Source: Molossus alvarezi
Lineage: Eukaryota; Chordata; Mammalia; Chiroptera; Molossidae
DNA length: 64,000 nucleotides
Direction of reading: 5' to 3'
Assembly (NCBI GenBank): GCA_037176705.1
Contig: CM073908.1
Location: 131,429,430 to 131,493,429, forward strand
In this document: positions 46,558 to 57,731 of the stretch, in pieces
Layout of the letters: every line of letters starts with the position of its first letter
Numbering within the stretch: the first letter of the stretch is position 1
Program-made: the position numbers and the translations under genes
Notes under the pieces: model-generated
Told to the model about the DNA's origin: nothing
Databases searched by the model: none
What the model saw: only the letters and a program-made list of their open reading frames with translations

Positions 46558-46800
46558 TCTTTTTTAAATGGCTGAATAATACTCCATTATACATATGCAG
46601 TCATGGGGATGTAAAGTACAACATAGGGGATATAGTCAATAATACTATGACTACATAGTCATAACTATCTGCAGTGCCAAACGGGTACTAAAGTTATCAG
46701 AGGGATCACTTTTTTAAGTTACTTAAATAAATAATCACTATGCTGTATACCTGAAAATAACTTAGTATTGAATGTCAACCGTAATTTAAAAATTTAATTA
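46558..46800 (+). mobile_element. Older L1 3' end with a short 5' inversion
   Basis: 46558-46598 is antisense ORF2 3' sequence (AAATGGCTGAATAATACTCC). From about 46599 the older-type 3' UTR runs in sense: GTCATGGGGATGTAAAGTAC, ATAGTCAATAATACTATGAC, AAATAATCACTATGCTGTAT, ending in an A/T-rich tail near 46800. No target duplication was found. Confidence 0.65.
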
Positions 46801-47243
46801 CACAAACCCACATGACCTAAAATAATAATAATGATAAAACAGAGTAAATGACAACTTGATGTATGCTCTTTCCTCTATAACATGCTGCCTCATAGAGCAT
46901 AATGTACTCAAGAACAATCCTTAAAAACCAGCATGATAGGGGAAAAAAATGCCTGAAAAAGAGCTCAATTGGGAAGAGTTTCTTCCTTGAAATGAGGACA
47001 CTAAAATAAGAATTGTAATGGCTGGGAAGAATGACACGCGGGATGGAATAATAACACATCTGGAACAGAGGGCCCTATCCAGAAGGAACACTAGGATGTT
47101 TCGTTTTTTTCTTTTATATATTCAAAACATAATTGTGTTCTATTCTAAAGCAAAATATAAAAAACATAAAACCTACGCATCAATGTAGACTTCATAGTGT
47201 TTATAGAATGGGAAAAAATAGAAATACCTAAATATCTAATAAT
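46801..47243. other. Unassigned sequence
   Basis: No gene or repeat recognised. Confidence 0.4.
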
Positions 47244-47252
47244 AGAAATACA

Positions 47253-48634
47253 GTTCTTTCTGATTGGTGTTTCAGGCTTCTTAGGATATATTCCTAGAAG
47301 TGGGATCACTGGGTCAAATGGGAATTCCATTTTTAATTTTTTGAGGAAACACCATATTGTTTTCCATAGTGGCTGTACCAGTCTGTATTCCCACCAGCAG
47401 TGCACTAGAGTCCCCATTTCTCCACACCCTCGCCAACACTTGTTTGTTGATTTGTTGATGGTGGCCATTCTGACAGGTGTGAGGTGATACCTCAACATTG
47501 TTTCAATTTGCATCTCTCTGATGATTAGTGATGTTGAGCATTTCTTCATATGTCTCTTAGCCATTTGTATGTCCTGTTTAGAGAGGTGTCTGTTCAGGTC
47601 CTCTGACCATATTTTAAATTGAATTCTTTGTCTTCCTTTTGTTGAGTTGTATGAGTACTCTATATATTTTAGAAATTAACCCCTTATCTATCACTGGCAA
47701 TTATGTTCTCCCATACAGTGAGTTTCCTTTTCATTTTGATGCTTGTTTCTTTTGCTGTGCAGAAGCTTTTTAGTTTGATGTAGTCCCATTTATTTATTTT
47801 TCTTTGTTTTTCTTGCCCTAGGCAATGTATCAGTGAAAATTCTGCTGCATATGATGTCTTAGATTTTGCTGCCTACATTTTCTTCTAAGATTTATATAGT
47901 TTTATCAGTGACATTTAAGTCTTTTATTCATTTTGAACTTATTCTTGTATATGGTACAAGTTGGGGATCTAGTTTCATTTTTTTTTTTTTTTTTGCATGT
48001 AGCTGTCCAGTTTTCCCAACACCATTTATTAAGGAGACTGTATTTTTACTCCATTGTATGCTCTCACCACCTTTGTCAAATATTCACCCCTATGGTCATA
48101 GCAGCACTATTTACGATAGCTAACATCTGGAAACAGTCCAAGTATCCATTAGTAGATGAGTGGATAAAAAAGCTTTGGTCCATATACACAATGGAATACT
48201 ATGCAGCTATAAGAAAGAAAGATCTCTTACCCTTTGAGACGACATAGAGGGAGCTAGAGAGTATTATGCTAAGCAAAATAAGCCAATCAGAAAAAGACAA
48301 ATATCACATGATCTTATTTATTTGTGGAATATAATGAACAACATAAGCTGATGAACAAAATAGACCCAGAAACATGGTAGTAGGGAACAGACTTACAAAC
48401 CTCAAAGAGAGGGAGGAGGGCAGGAAAAGTTAAACCAAAGAACTTAGATGCATATATGCATAACCACTGGACACAGACAACAATGCTGTGAAGGCAGGGA
48501 GGGGGAGGGAGCAATGGGGAGGAGGGTGTCAACGGGGGAAAAGGAGAAACATGTGTAACAAAAATAAATAAATAAATAAATACAATGAGAATATAAATAA
48601 ATAAATAAAAAGAGTTTCTTCAATAAAAAAAAAA
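47253..48634 (+). mobile_element. L1 3' end with 5' inversion (twin priming), about 1.4 kb
   Basis: 47253-48080 is ORF2 in antisense, running from the AYYAA-upstream region (minus frame 47145-47564 with [20 protein letters not shown]) back to the DKGGKS-like region near 48070. From about 48081 L1 is sense (TTCACCCCTATGGTCATAGC through the 3' UTR and a long A-rich tail). The antisense part ends at CAATCAGAAAGAAC and the sense part resumes at the next L1 bases. Flanking repeats AGAAATACA lie at 47244-47252 and 48635-48643. Confidence 0.92.
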
Positions 48635-48643
48635 AGAAATACA

Positions 48644-49041
48644 ATTAATGAAACTCAACTCAATATTATTCATCCACTAGAAACAATTGTTAGGAAACCA
48701 ATATAATAACACAGAGGAGTGCTTTGATGTACTCTTCAAAAATATTGTTAATTCAAAAGCATATGTACAAAAATGATAACAACAGTGTTCATGAAAACTA
48801 CACCCAAACTTGCATGAAAAGATACGAAATGCTAACATTTTGAATTACTGAGTTAGAATTTCTTTTTTCTATAATGCAATGCTAGAAAATTACATAAATT
48901 ATATAATTTAAAATGTTTAATAACTTTAAGCAACAGGACAATTTGGAAATAGTCATAAGTTAAATGGGAAGAGGCAGTAAACTTAAGGAGCTTTAATTAA
49001 GGTCCACTGGTGAAAAGCAGGTTTCCTTATGTGATCGATCA
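48644..49041. other. Unassigned sequence
   Basis: No gene or repeat recognised. Confidence 0.4.
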
Positions 49042-49079
<38 letters not shown>

Positions 49080-49085
49080 ACACAC
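49042..49085. repeat. (CA)n microsatellite
   Basis: About 20 CA units with a single TACACA interruption near 49073. Likely polymorphic. Confidence 0.95.
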
Positions 49086-49905
49086 TTCTCCCCTAACACA
49101 TAGATATAAAACATCTCTAAATCTATGCATTAGCGTTAGTTAAAAATTTATTTCTCAGATCAAACCCACACACAGCAGTATTGTCATTTTTGATTATCTA
49201 TCAAGGGAAACATTGTTCTCCCACTCACACATATGTACACATGATCTCCAGATATTTTCATGGCTATCGTGTCTGTAGGGAAGCTGTTATTAGGAATTAG
49301 ATTCTATGCCAGAAAATGTCAGATCTGGGAGATATTTAAGAAAATAATGTAAGGGCTATGGGAAATTATCATATAAATGCTCCCTGAAGAAAATAATTGC
49401 ATAAATGATTATGTCTTACTTCAATTTATCCCACTCATCTGCAAATTTCAGCATAATGTGAACACATACCAGGACATTAAGATACTGCAATTCAGATTTT
49501 ATTTTACAGATACAAAATTCAGTATCTCAACATCAATTGCACTGGGCTTTCAACTTTATATTTAAAACAAGTCTCTTCTGAAAGAGAAATATTTCTCATT
49601 TCTGTCAATATAGATATATTCTGAAAAAGCAGTTGAGGTTTATGAATTTTATAACACCCTTCATGAAAAGGATAAAATATAAATTCATCTTTAAAGAAAA
49701 ATAGTTTTTTTTTTAATTTAATGGTTTTATTTTAATTTCCTTGCTGCTGCAAAATTAGAAAAGTAAAATGACAATAAGAAACTATGGTGGGATATCTTCA
49801 CTAAGGAATCCCTCTTACATGCAATGTGGGAAAATTTAGCTCACTCTTACTGAAGGTCAATAAAGCAGTTTTTTTTTAAAAAAAAAAAATCTTAGTCTAA
49901 TCAAG
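49086..49905. other. Unassigned sequence
   Basis: No gene or repeat recognised. A poly-T/poly-A junction lies at 49868-49889. Confidence 0.4.
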
Positions 49906-49948
49906 AGAAAGAAAAAAAGAATGGAGAGAGAGAAAGAAAGAAAAAGGA

Positions 49949-50021
<73 letters not shown>

Positions 50022-50120
50022 GAAACAAAGAAACAAACATGGGGAGAGAGAGAGAGAGAGAGAGGAAGGAAGGAAGGAAGCAAGCAAGAAAGGGAGGGAG
50101 GGAGAGAGGGAGGGAGGATT
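49906..50120. repeat. Purine-rich (GAAA)n / (GA)n / (GGAA)n compound microsatellite
   Basis: Over 200 bp the plus strand is almost entirely A and G: irregular GA-rich start, (AAAG)n at 49953-50021, then a short CAAACA break, (GA)n at 50044-50062, GGAA units to 50080 and GGGA units to 50116. The predicted open frames across it are artefacts of the repeat. Confidence 0.95.
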
Positions 50121-51492
50121 TCAGAAAGTGCACGATTTGGGAAGAAACGAGTGAATATTATCTCAATGCAGTGTTGAAGTGTAAGCGAAGCCCAAATCAT
50201 CCATCCAACTTCCAGGATTCACATTTCCCACAAGGGTGAGCACTAAATGTGGAGAAAACATTTCAGTCATGGCATTGTTCATTTGGTCACTTATCTGCCT
50301 ATGAAGTCAAAGGAGAAAAGTCTATGATTCTCAAAGTCCATACTGTTATTACCTCTATTCCAATAGCAAATAGTGCAATCACCCTTCCTCTAAGTTCATA
50401 GAATCTAGAACAAAGTTCAGAATATCCTAATTATTTTAGTTTAACATTTTTTTCCTCCTAAGATCTATGAGAAATGAGCTCATTTTGACATCTAGATACT
50501 GTGGAAATGATAAATGCTTTGGCCCCAGGGATAGATTAGATTGTTCATTTATTAAAAAATGTAATTCCAAATTGATCTTCTTTTCTTGCTTTTGGGAGTC
50601 ATGGTAGTTCTTCCTGAGTTCATTAATAGTTCTGAAATATGACACATTCATCCATTAAATCAATTAAGCCTCCTTGAATTTATGAGCCTTTCTCTCTGAT
50701 TTAAATTGCCATTTTATTAGTATTGTATACATCCTAATGAAGTCAAGTGACACTGGAAATTTGTCCTATAAAATTAGTTATATTTCAAAGGTATAAATAA
50801 TCTCTAAATGCTAATTTAACGTTTTCCATCTGAAAAACAGAAGTCCTCTTCTCTTTTACACTCTGTCTCACTGCTCATGGTATGATTTGTTATAGAAGTT
50901 AATATTTCAGCTAGAAATAGCAATGCTCCTCCAGACACACAGAAGTTAGGACACTGCCCTCTAAATGTTCTTGAAATTCACTGTAGCATCATTGACTAGA
51001 CATTGTTATATTTTTTAAACTCTAGACATTATATCATTTTGCTTAATAACTACATTAATTGTCTTTGGAATTAGATTTTTTTTCAGCTGTAGTTGTTTCT
51101 GTTACAATAGCCTAGCTCCCATCTTTGAAACCATTTAAAACACTTTTTAAATATCCTATTGTACATCACTGGAGTTTGTAAAAATGATGAGAAAAAAATC
51201 AACACATTATACTAATTAATTTCCTCCATAAATCAATTATTTTTCTGACTTTTGTTTCTCTGTTTTTAATAACATTATCATCCAGTCAATCAATTTCAAA
51301 AATTCCAGACAGATCTGTGACTCTTCTTTCACAAACAAATCTTCTAATATAATATTTACTTAATTGGTCCCTTTTTTATTATATGTACTGCTCCTGTTCC
51401 AAATCGCTATGATATATTTTCTAATGGATAGTTACACTTGACTGCTTATCTGGAAATCTCACTTTCAGTTTCTCCATAAAACATTACTTCTT
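50121..51492. other. Unassigned sequence
   Basis: About 1.4 kb with no recognised element or gene. Confidence 0.4.
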
Positions 51493-51501
51493 TAAATACT
51501 A

Positions 51502-51847
51502 CTTCAAAAGTTCATATGGAACCAAAAAAGACCCCGAATAGCCACAGCAATCTTGAAAAAGAAGAACAAAGTTGGAGGGATCACAATACCAGATATCAGG
51601 TTATACTACAAAGCGACTGTAACCAAAACAGCCTGGTACTGGCACAAGAACAGGCATATAGACCAGTGGAACAGAACTGAAAACCCAGAAATGGACCCAA
51701 GGCAATATGCTCAATTAATATTTGACAAAGGTGGCAAGAGCATACAGTGGAGTAAAGACAGCCTCTTTAATAAATGGTGTTGGGAAAATTGGACAGCTAC
51801 ATGCAAAAAAATGAAACTCGACCATCAACTTACACCATACACAAAAA
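51502..51847 (+). mobile_element. Internal L1 ORF2 fragment without 3' end
   Basis: Corresponds to L1-A 21630-21970: the frame at 51553-51900 has [58 protein letters not shown] and [20 protein letters not shown]. It stops at ACCATACACAAAAA with no 3' UTR. Candidate target duplications TAAATACTA lie at 51493-51501 and 51848-51856. The frame is open over the L1 part, so the copy is relatively young. Confidence 0.85.
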
Positions 51848-51856
51848 TAAATACTA

Positions 51857-52768
51857 TTTATATCATATACCTGATGTGTCCAGCCTATGCCTTAGAGTAG
51901 AGTGATGTATGCAGCTTGAGGGTTCACTCAACTATTATTAAGCCACGTGCCTTGGAGTTCCTTCTTTCCCACTGGCTGGAAATGACAGTGACACCAGTGG
52001 ATTTGGAGGATATGGTTTAAGTATAGCAGAGCTGCCTCCTCACAACCTTGGGTATCCCTGGATATCCTCATGGAGCCCACACTCATCTGCTTCTCCTGGA
52101 CTTCTCTATGTAAAAGAGTTAATACTTGTATATTATTTGAGCCAATGGTTTTGAGGAGTTTTCTTTGAGTAGTTTAATCTATGCCTTAACTAACATGTAG
52201 AAAGTATAAAGTTATTTTCAGCAGAGCAGTACCATGTAAACTACAGCTCAATTCAACATTTTATTTTAGAAAACCAAACTTTGTAAGAAACTCTGTTAAA
52301 TGCTGAACATTACTGAGCTTTGGGAGATTCATTTGCCAGTAGTGTTTAGAATGGTCTCCTGCCAGAATTTCACTCTGGAGTTCTAGCAATTTAAATTCAA
52401 ATAACAAAGTAAATTTTATACTTAGATTACCATGGGCATTCTAAATTCAGTGTGTTCAAAATTAACTTCAGCTTCTACACATCAAAACACATCTCAGTAA
52501 CCTAAACTTAACAACACAGCCACATCCTAGCTTAAACTCAGAGGATTCTAGTACTAAAAGGAAGGTTATAATGGATATTGAGAACTAGCAGTCCACCTAA
52601 TCTTTACCAAATAGAGTTCTTATTTCCAACCCACACATTCAATTGGTTCCATGTTCCAAGGCCAGGCGACCTTGCAAGAGTCAGGGAAAGGATTCTACAG
52701 GGTTTCTAAAGTGCACTTCTTAATTTCCCCATTCTTCAAAGCCTGATAGAAATATCCAGTTAATATTA
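51857..52768. other. Unassigned sequence
   Basis: No gene or repeat recognised. GC content is somewhat higher at 51930-52110, but no exon-like frame is found. Confidence 0.4.
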
Positions 52769-52891
52769 CAGGGTGGACCAAAAGTAGGTTTACAGTTGTT
52801 TGTATGGAAAATCATATAATAATAAATAATACAAGAGTAAGTTCTGTGTTTTGCACACTCACAACTGTAAATCTACTTTTGAACCACCCAT
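52769..52891. mobile_element. Mariner-type MITE, copy 2
   Basis: CAGGGTGGACCAAAAGTAGG opens it and ATCTACTTTTGAACCACCC closes it in inverted orientation. TA lies at 52767-52768 and near 52892. The interior is AT-rich and shares GTTCTGTGTTTTGCACACTC with copy 1's CAAAACAGAGTTTATTCC in reverse. Confidence 0.8.
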
Positions 52892-52954
52892 TACTTGTTT
52901 ATCTTTAAACTTCACCCACCAAAATTCTGCCAAGTCTTCAGGACCCAAACCATA

Positions 52955-53074
52955 CAGCATAAAGCAAAAGTAGGTTTACAGTTGTTCATGTGGAAAAACA
53001 CATGTAGGTTATGATAATTACAATAGCTTTATTAACTCTATGTTTCACATACTCACAAATTTTTTCCCATCTTG
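52955..53074. mobile_element. Mariner-type MITE, copy 3 (degraded right end)
   Basis: The left end CAGCATAAAGCAAAAGTAGG plus TTTACAGTTGTT matches the family. The right end is decayed (CACATACTCACAAATTTTTT). TA dinucleotides lie at 52953-52954 and 53075-53076. Only 63 bp separate it from copy 2. Confidence 0.65.
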
Positions 53075-53076
53075 TA

Positions 53077-54239
53077 TTCTACTATCACAAAGCTCTCTGG
53101 ACCCTTTCAACTTCACCATAATCATATACCCATCCATTCAATAAATACTTGCTTAGGCATCCATCTCTATGTTAAGACTTGGATTAAGTTTCAGGCAATT
53201 TTAGGTGAATAAGAATATGTTCCTATCTAGACAGGGTCACTCTTACCCTTCTATAATTCTTTGTGTCATTTAAATTGGTAGTTGTTTCATGCTATAATTA
53301 ATTGAAATTATTTGTTTACATGGTCAATTTTTATTTCACCAACCCTTGGAGCCAAGAACTATTCTTTGATTTTTAATCCCCTCACCATTTAACAAAATAC
53401 ATGAACTATTATAGTCACAGAGTGAACTACCTGAAAGAATAAGTGAAAGAATAAATCATATTCTTATATTCTCTAATGCATCTCTTATAGTAAAGTTCTA
53501 TGATTCACTACTTTTCAAACTGACTTTGCTCCATAGTGAAATACATTATTTCCTTTCAAATTTGTCATTACTCTCCAAATCAAAGTGGTTTTTTATTTTA
53601 AATAAAGAAATATTTTTCAATCATATACTTTCTAAAATAGTGTAGATATTTCAAAATAGAACAAGCTGTGTTTCTGTCACTTTAAACACAAATATCTATT
53701 TTTTAGCTCTCCTGATACTTCATTAAAATTATAGTACAGGGAAGAGAAATATATAAGACCACAAATCCATGGGAGTAGAGCCATCAACAAACAAGAAATG
53801 ACAACAAATAGTTGTAAAAAGGAAAGCATATCCAGGTACAGTGTTAATGATTCAGCAAAACCATTTGCAATAAAGAATACCCATGGAATGGGTACAATGG
53901 CTAACATATTAGCAATGCAGATCCTGAAGAGATATTGAATTCAGAAATACAAAGTGTAATAAGAGGGCAAGAGTAAGAATTTGTGTTGATAACAGAGTAA
54001 TTGAAGCCAATCTCTCTCCACCCTCACAGCTGCCTCCTTTTGATTCTTATTTTTAAAAACTAACATGGCATTCAGGTATTTACCACAACTTCCCAAATCT
54101 TTCTTCCCTAAAAAAATTAATATACCCCAGGAGGTCTATGCAGGGAGGCTTAGCATGACAGCCAATTAGCATTACAAGTAAAGCATCAGTTAATACTAGA
54201 CTAGAAGATTAGAGGTCCCTGCATGGTGGGGGTAGTGAA
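53077..54239. other. Unassigned sequence
   Basis: No firm identification. The minus frame at 53677-53907 encodes a hydrophobic 76-residue string with no recognised family, and is not called. Confidence 0.4.
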
Positions 54240-54985
54240 ACAGGTAAAATAGATATTAAGATTGCATATTTGGAAAATATTGAAAGTATGATAAAAGGAC
54301 TTCTGGATTTAAAAATGATACATTTGAAATTCTTAGAAACATACAATCTTCCAAAACTGAATCAACAAGAAACAGAAAACAAAACAGAACAATTACAACT
54401 AATGAAATTGAAGCAGGAATCAGAAAACTCCCAGCAAACAAAAGTTCTGGACTAGATGCATCACAGGTGAATTTTACCAAACATTGAAAGAATAACTAAC
54501 ACTTATCCTTCCCAAACTATTCAAAAAAATTCAAGAGAAAGGAAGACTCCCCAACTCACTTAATTAAGCCAGTATTACCCTAATTCCAAAACCCAATAAA
54601 CACACTATAAAAAAAAAGAAAATAATAGGTCAAGCCCTGGCCAGTTTGGTTCAGCGGTTAGAGCGTCGGCCTGCGGTCCAGAGAGACCCAGGTTCGGTTC
54701 CCGCTAAGGGCACGTACCTCGGTTGCAGTTTGTCCCCGGCCCTGGTTGGTCGTGCGGGTGGCAGCCACTCGATGTGCCTCTTTCACTTCGATGTTTCTCT
54801 CTCTCTCTCTCCCTCCCACTCTCTCTGTACAAAAAATGGAAAAATGTCCTCGGGTGAGGGTAAAAAATAAAAATAAAAATAAAAAAATAATAGGTCAATA
54901 TCCCTGACAAACATAGAAGCAAAAATTCTCAACACACATTAGCCAACTGGATCTAGCAATACATTCAAAATATCATACACTGATT
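54240..54985 (+). mobile_element. Old L1 RT-region fragment (L1-D), split by a SINE
   Basis: ORF2 linker and RT start: AACATACAATCTTCCAAAAC (YNLPKLNQQE), CTCCCAGCAAACAAAAGTTC (KLPANKSSG), AAAGGAAGACTCCCCAACTC and TACCCTAATTCCAAAACCC. It resumes after the SINE with AATATCCCTGACAAACATAG and ends near 54985, where a younger L1 begins. Many frameshifts. Confidence 0.85.
54634..54885 (+). mobile_element. VES-type SINE in L1-D
   Basis: Head GCCCTGGCCAGTTTGGTTCA, GTCGGCCTGCGGTCC, B box GGTTCGGTTCCC, TCGATGTTTCTCTC and tail TCCTCGGGTGAGGG with A-rich extension. Perfect target duplications AATAATAGGTCAA lie at 54621-54633 and 54886-54898. Almost identical to the copy at 34534. Confidence 0.95.
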
Positions 54986-56803
54986 TTAGAAGATGGCGGC
55001 AGGCAGGACCTGAGGGAGGGTGAGTGTGTGAGAGAGTAAGCTAGTGTGTGAGAGAGTGTGAGTGGACATGAGGGTGGACAACCAAACTCGAGCAGTGCAG
55101 AGCTGAGGAGCAGAAAATTCCTGTGTTGTGGACAGGAGCAGCAGACTACCATGGTAAGCAGCCCTTCAGGGCACTTTTCCCTGCACCACGGGGAGGTCCC
55201 AACATTTTGGAAGATCCCTGGTCTTCCATGAGAGGAGGCAGTGAGAGCTGCTAGGACCCAGCAACCTGAGCCCACCAGAACACCTGGCACCATTGGACAA
55301 GTAGACACTCTATGTCAACACAGACCTGTATACAGTAGTGGAGCTCCCAAGGTGCTGGTCACAAAAGCCACAGACAGCCTGGAGCCCAGCACCATCTCCC
55401 ATAGTAGCAGCCCGATCAGAGTCCAGATATATCCCCAGCAACACAGGCTGGGAAGCAGACATCCATCCCCAAGCAACAGGAGCATAGACCAGCAACTGAG
55501 ACCCATCCTCAAAAACTACAGCAAAAGATGAGCAGGAATTGAGCCCCACAGGGCAGCAGCACTCCCCAGCCTCAAGCTGCCAGACCTGGGGCTCCACAGA
55601 GGCCTGTGCAGTCCAGTAGCCCACAAGAGCAGTGGGAAGCCTGAGCCCAAGAGAGACTGGTACCATCCAACTGCTCACCCGTCCACGGGAACTGCAGGGT
55701 GCCGTGGCACCAGAGAGGCCTGTGCGACCCAGCAGGGACTCTGTGATCCAGTTACCCCCAGGACCTGCTAGGTGCTAAAGCACCAGAGAGGACTGTGTGA
55801 CCCAACAATGACTGAGAAATCTAGTTAACCACAGAGCCTGTGGGGTGCTGAAGCACCAGAAAGGCCTGTGAGACCCAGCAGCCCATAACATAGGCATAGA
55901 GCCGGGTCCCCAAAGGGACTGTGCTATCCAGTTATCGGCAGGACCTGTAGGGTGTAGGGAACCAGAAAGGCCTGTGCGACACAGCTGTACACACAATAGG
56001 CTTAGATGTGAAAATGGAGGTGGAGTTAATAGAAGCTATGCAGACAATATCCCAGAACCAAATGGGAATTACAACTAAAATAAAGACAAATCCTTGGGGA
56101 AAAAAAAAACAAAACAGAAAAGCAGCAGGACAGGACCATATAACCAGGGACATGGGTAGGATCTGAGGAGGCACAAGAGGGTGGCGGGCTGGGACCCCAT
56201 GGACAGCAGCAGTCTTAGCTGTGAGCACTGCCTTTGGGGAATAAAGACCAAGCCTGCTCCACAGCACAATGAGCCTGGGACAGAGCGCTAAAATAGCCAT
56301 AGCCACGAACCTGGGGGCTATAGCAGAGGGAGGGCAGACTGGACTGGAACTCTGTAGGAACACCCGAGGTTTGGACTGCACTCAGAGTTTTTGCTGAGTT
56401 GTGTCCACAAAGGACAGAGGCCAGTATGCTCCTTCTGAGAGCTATGAGGAAAAGCAGCAACCCCAACCCCCTCGGAGATTCAACCTTCCCCAGGTGAGGT
56501 AAAGAAATTAGAAATTGATGTTCATTAACAACCAGCATCTATCCCACCCTCCTCTTATGCAGAACACCAAGGCTACATACCAAGGCACTGAGTAACAGAA
56601 TACTAGCCATGAGGAAAAAGCTAGAGGATAAATTAATCTTTCCTGGGCTTGCAAATCTACCCAGGAAAGTAAGACTTGACAGTGGAGTTTAATGGGGGCC
56701 AAACCAAGCTCATCCGAACCCAGTAGAGGGAGCCACAAACAGTAGAGCACCAACACCCACAGGGAAAATTTGGCAGGCTCCAAAACCCATTGAAATAGCA
56801 AAA
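54986..56803 (+). promoter_or_regulatory. L1-E 5' UTR / promoter region with tandem repeats
   Basis: About 1.8 kb, GC-richer than the surrounding DNA. It starts with an AAGATGGCGGC motif (YY1-like site, as in human L1 5' UTRs). Repeats headed CACCAGAGAGGCCTGTGCGA recur at 55708, 55781 and 55854 (73-bp spacing), with a diverged copy at 55960. Antisense open frames across it are unlikely to be genes. Confidence 0.65.
55708..55985 (+). repeat. 73-bp imperfect tandem repeats in L1-E 5' UTR
   Basis: Repeat heads at 55708, 55781 and 55854 (73 bp apart), and a diverged one at 55960 after an insertion-lengthened unit. Each unit has CCAGA.AGG.CTGTG, then CCAGTTA/CTAGTTA and ACCTG/GCCTG blocks. Reminiscent of the monomers of rodent L1 promoters. 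Confidence 0.7.
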
Positions 56804-57643
56804 ATGGTGAAACAAAGAAACAAATCCCAAAGGAAAGAACAAAAGAACTCTATCGAAGATGAGATAAATGAAATGCTGTTAAGCAAATTATCAGAAGTAG
56901 AGTTCAGAGCCACAATCTTGAGGAAGCTCAACAGCATGAGTAAGGATATCAGGACCATAAGTAAAGATATAAAAACATTGAAAACCAACCAAGTGGAAAT
57001 GAAGAATGACATAGCAGAAATAAAAAACACATTGGAAGGACTAACCAGCAGAGTAGAAGAAGCTGAGGACCAGATCAGTGAATAAGAAGACGGTAGAAAA
57101 AAATCAACCAATCAGAAAACCAAAAGGAAAAACAATTAAAAAACAGAAAGACAGGTTAAGAGAACTGTGGAAGAACTGGAAACATAATAACATTCACATC
57201 ATAGGAGTCCCCAAACAGGAAGAAAATGGGCAAAGGTTAGAGAATATGTTTGAAAAAATAGTAACAAAAAATTTCCTAACTTGGTGAAGGAAGAAGGCAT
57301 TCAAGTTCAAGAAGCACAGAGAGCCCCAAGTAAGAAGAACCCAAACAGGTCCACACCAAGACACATAGTAATTAAAATGCCAAAAATTAAAGAAAAAGAG
57401 AGAATCCTAAAGGCAGCAAGAGATAAGCAACAGGTTACCTACAAAGGAAACCTCATAAGGCTCTCAGCTGACTTCTTAACAGAAACGCTGAAGGCCACAA
57501 GGGAGTGGCATGAAGTAATCAAGGTCATGAAAAACAAGGATCTGAATTCAAGACTATTTTACCCAGCAAGGCTATCATTCAAAATAGAAGGTCAAATAAA
57601 GAGCTTTCCAGACAAAAATAAAATGGCAAAGAGAATATATTAA
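56804..57643 (+). pseudogene. L1-E ORF1, broken by two frameshifts
   Basis: Frame 1 (56804-57085) starts MVKQRNKSQRKEQKNSIEDE and gives the coiled coil (SKDIRTISKDIKTLKTNQVE, NTLEGLTSRVEEAEDQISE). Frame 2 (57078-57287) gives the RRM start (NNIHIIGVPKQEENGQRLEN). Frame 3 (57281-57643) gives the C-terminal domain (NRSTPRHIVIKMPKIKEKER, IRLSADFLTETLKATREWHE, LFYPARLSFKIEGQIKSFPD). Domain order is complete but the frame is lost twice. The ATG at 56804 matches the start expected from the other copies. Confidence 0.85.
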
Positions 57644-57731
57644 CACCGAACCAGCACTACAAGATATGCTAAAAGGACTACTGTAATTAGTAGAAGAAAT
57701 AGGAAGAAAAATAGAACCACACTAAACAAAA

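Noticed and set aside
49857..50239. Ser/Phe/Leu-rich and Lys/Glu-rich ORFs
   Set aside because: Pure translation of the purine microsatellite.
53677..53907. 76-codon hydrophobic minus-strand ORF, possible membrane peptide
   Set aside because: No family recognised. Hydrophobic strings arise readily from antisense AT-rich DNA.
55690..55985. CRISPR-like or satellite array
   Set aside because: Units are directly adjacent without spacers and lie inside an L1 5' UTR. A CRISPR array is not expected in a mammalian genome.
54973..56842. Series of minus-strand ORFs of 60-149 codons
   Set aside because: They lie antisense to the L1-E 5' UTR, which is GC-richer and so has fewer stops. No antisense ORF known to me matches them.
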